Translations under genes and position numbers: made by a program | The notes under the pieces: generated by a model | What the model saw: the letters and a program-made list of their open reading frames with translations, nothing else | Databases searched by the model: none | What the model was told of the DNA's origin: nothing | Part shown: one piece after another, positions 15,439-15,718 of the stretch | How the letters are laid out: every line of letters starts with the position of its first letter | How positions within the stretch are numbered: the stretch's first letter is position 1 | DNA from: Methanospirillum hungatei | GTDB taxonomy: Archaea; Halobacteriota; Methanomicrobia; Methanomicrobiales; Methanospirillaceae | Assembly (NCBI RefSeq): GCF_020216685.1 | Contig: NZ_JAIWNS010000126.1 | Span: 1-15,718, forward strand | DNA: 15,718 bases | Direction of reading: 5' to 3'

Positions 15439-15465
15439 AACCCGGTATCAGGTGACCGGGTTTTT
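15439..15465. terminator. Stem-loop terminator between convergent genes
   Basis: AACCCGGT (15439-15446) and ACCGGGTT (15455-15462) pair perfectly over 8 bp around an 8-base loop. T residues follow on the plus strand and AT-rich sequence on the minus strand. It lies between the plus-strand PEGA gene and the minus-strand partial gene and could serve both. Confidence 0.55.
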
Positions 15466-15474
15466 CATGACAAA

Positions 15475-15718
15475 TCAGACTTTTTTAAGAGGCATTTTAT
15501 ACATGACTGCGTTCGGGTATTGAGCAGAAATAGTATCCCATATTTTTACTGCTCTGTTATAATATGCTGTAGCCCAATTATATGCACCTGTACCGTCAAT
15601 GACTGGTGAATCTTTCTCCCAATCTTTTTCATAGGTATTATAGAGATCCATAACGCTGAGCGTGTATGAAATAAATGTCATGATATTTTCTGCTTCAGCA
15701 TGTCGTTCCTGACTTACT
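15475..15718 (-). CDS. Partial minus-strand gene, unknown function (3' end only)
   Basis: The frame is open from the right edge of the window (12 codons upstream of the internal ATG at 15681 contain no stop) to TGA at 15475-15477. The true start is therefore outside. The visible 80 residues include VSQERHAEAENIMTF, DLYNTYEKDWEKDSPVIDG and AYNWATAYYNRAVKIWDT, ending in MPLKKV. They are rich in Tyr, Trp and charged residues, mostly helical, without membrane segments. Tandem Tyr/Ala helices are faintly TPR-like, but no family is recognised. The stop is followed by a stem-loop terminator. Confidence 0.6.
   Translation of the reverse strand, partial: VSQERHAEAENIMTFISYTLSVMDLYNTYEKDWEKDSPVIDGTGAYNWATAYYNRAVKIWDTISAQYPNAVMYKMPLKKV

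Overview
The window looks like chromosomal DNA from a methanogenic euryarchaeon, most likely of the Methanomicrobiales (Methanospirillum-like). This rests on an MTH865-family protein, an HTH-PAS-GAF-PAS regulator without a kinase domain, several small secreted PEGA-domain proteins, short archaeal TATA-box promoters, and mixed use of Shine-Dalgarno and apparently leaderless starts. The genus is an inference from gene style. No rRNA, tRNA, CRISPR array or transposase was seen.

Region 1 (1-6271) is an AT-rich accessory or defence block. A possibly broken minus-strand ORF lies at the left edge, followed by a 510-base gap. Then come an orphan MNT-type minimal nucleotidyltransferase, two tiny ORFs, and an overlapping mcrB-mcrC pair forming a McrBC-type modification-dependent restriction system. 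A second nucleotidyltransferase (AbiEii/DUF6036-like) and an 88-residue partner follow. The McrB is unusual: about 145 extra residues resembling an EVE/PUA-like modified-base reader sit inside the AAA+ GTPase core, right after Walker A.

Region 2 (6272-10980) has more typical archaeal base composition. It holds a SAM-dependent methyltransferase behind a well-placed TATA box. Next is a divergent regulatory unit: a minus-strand pair (52-residue CxxC protein and MTH865-family protein) facing a plus-strand Cys-rich winged-helix regulator, with an operator-like palindrome between them. The HTH-PAS-GAF-PAS sensor/regulator closes the region.

Region 3 (10981-15718) carries three related PEGA-domain units: an intact gene at 11208, a broken copy at about 14256-14659, and a longer intact gene at 14855. 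The first two also share a downstream non-genic segment, so they are copies of one duplicated block. Between them are a minus-strand solute-binding lipoprotein and a divergent 14-TM-type DHA2 exporter, with a short palindrome in their shared promoter region. A partial minus-strand gene runs off the right edge, ending at a stem-loop that could terminate transcription in both directions.

The most noteworthy features are the McrB domain insertion between two nucleotidyltransferase modules, the Cys-rich divergent regulator/CxxC/MTH865 unit, and the PEGA block duplication with decay.
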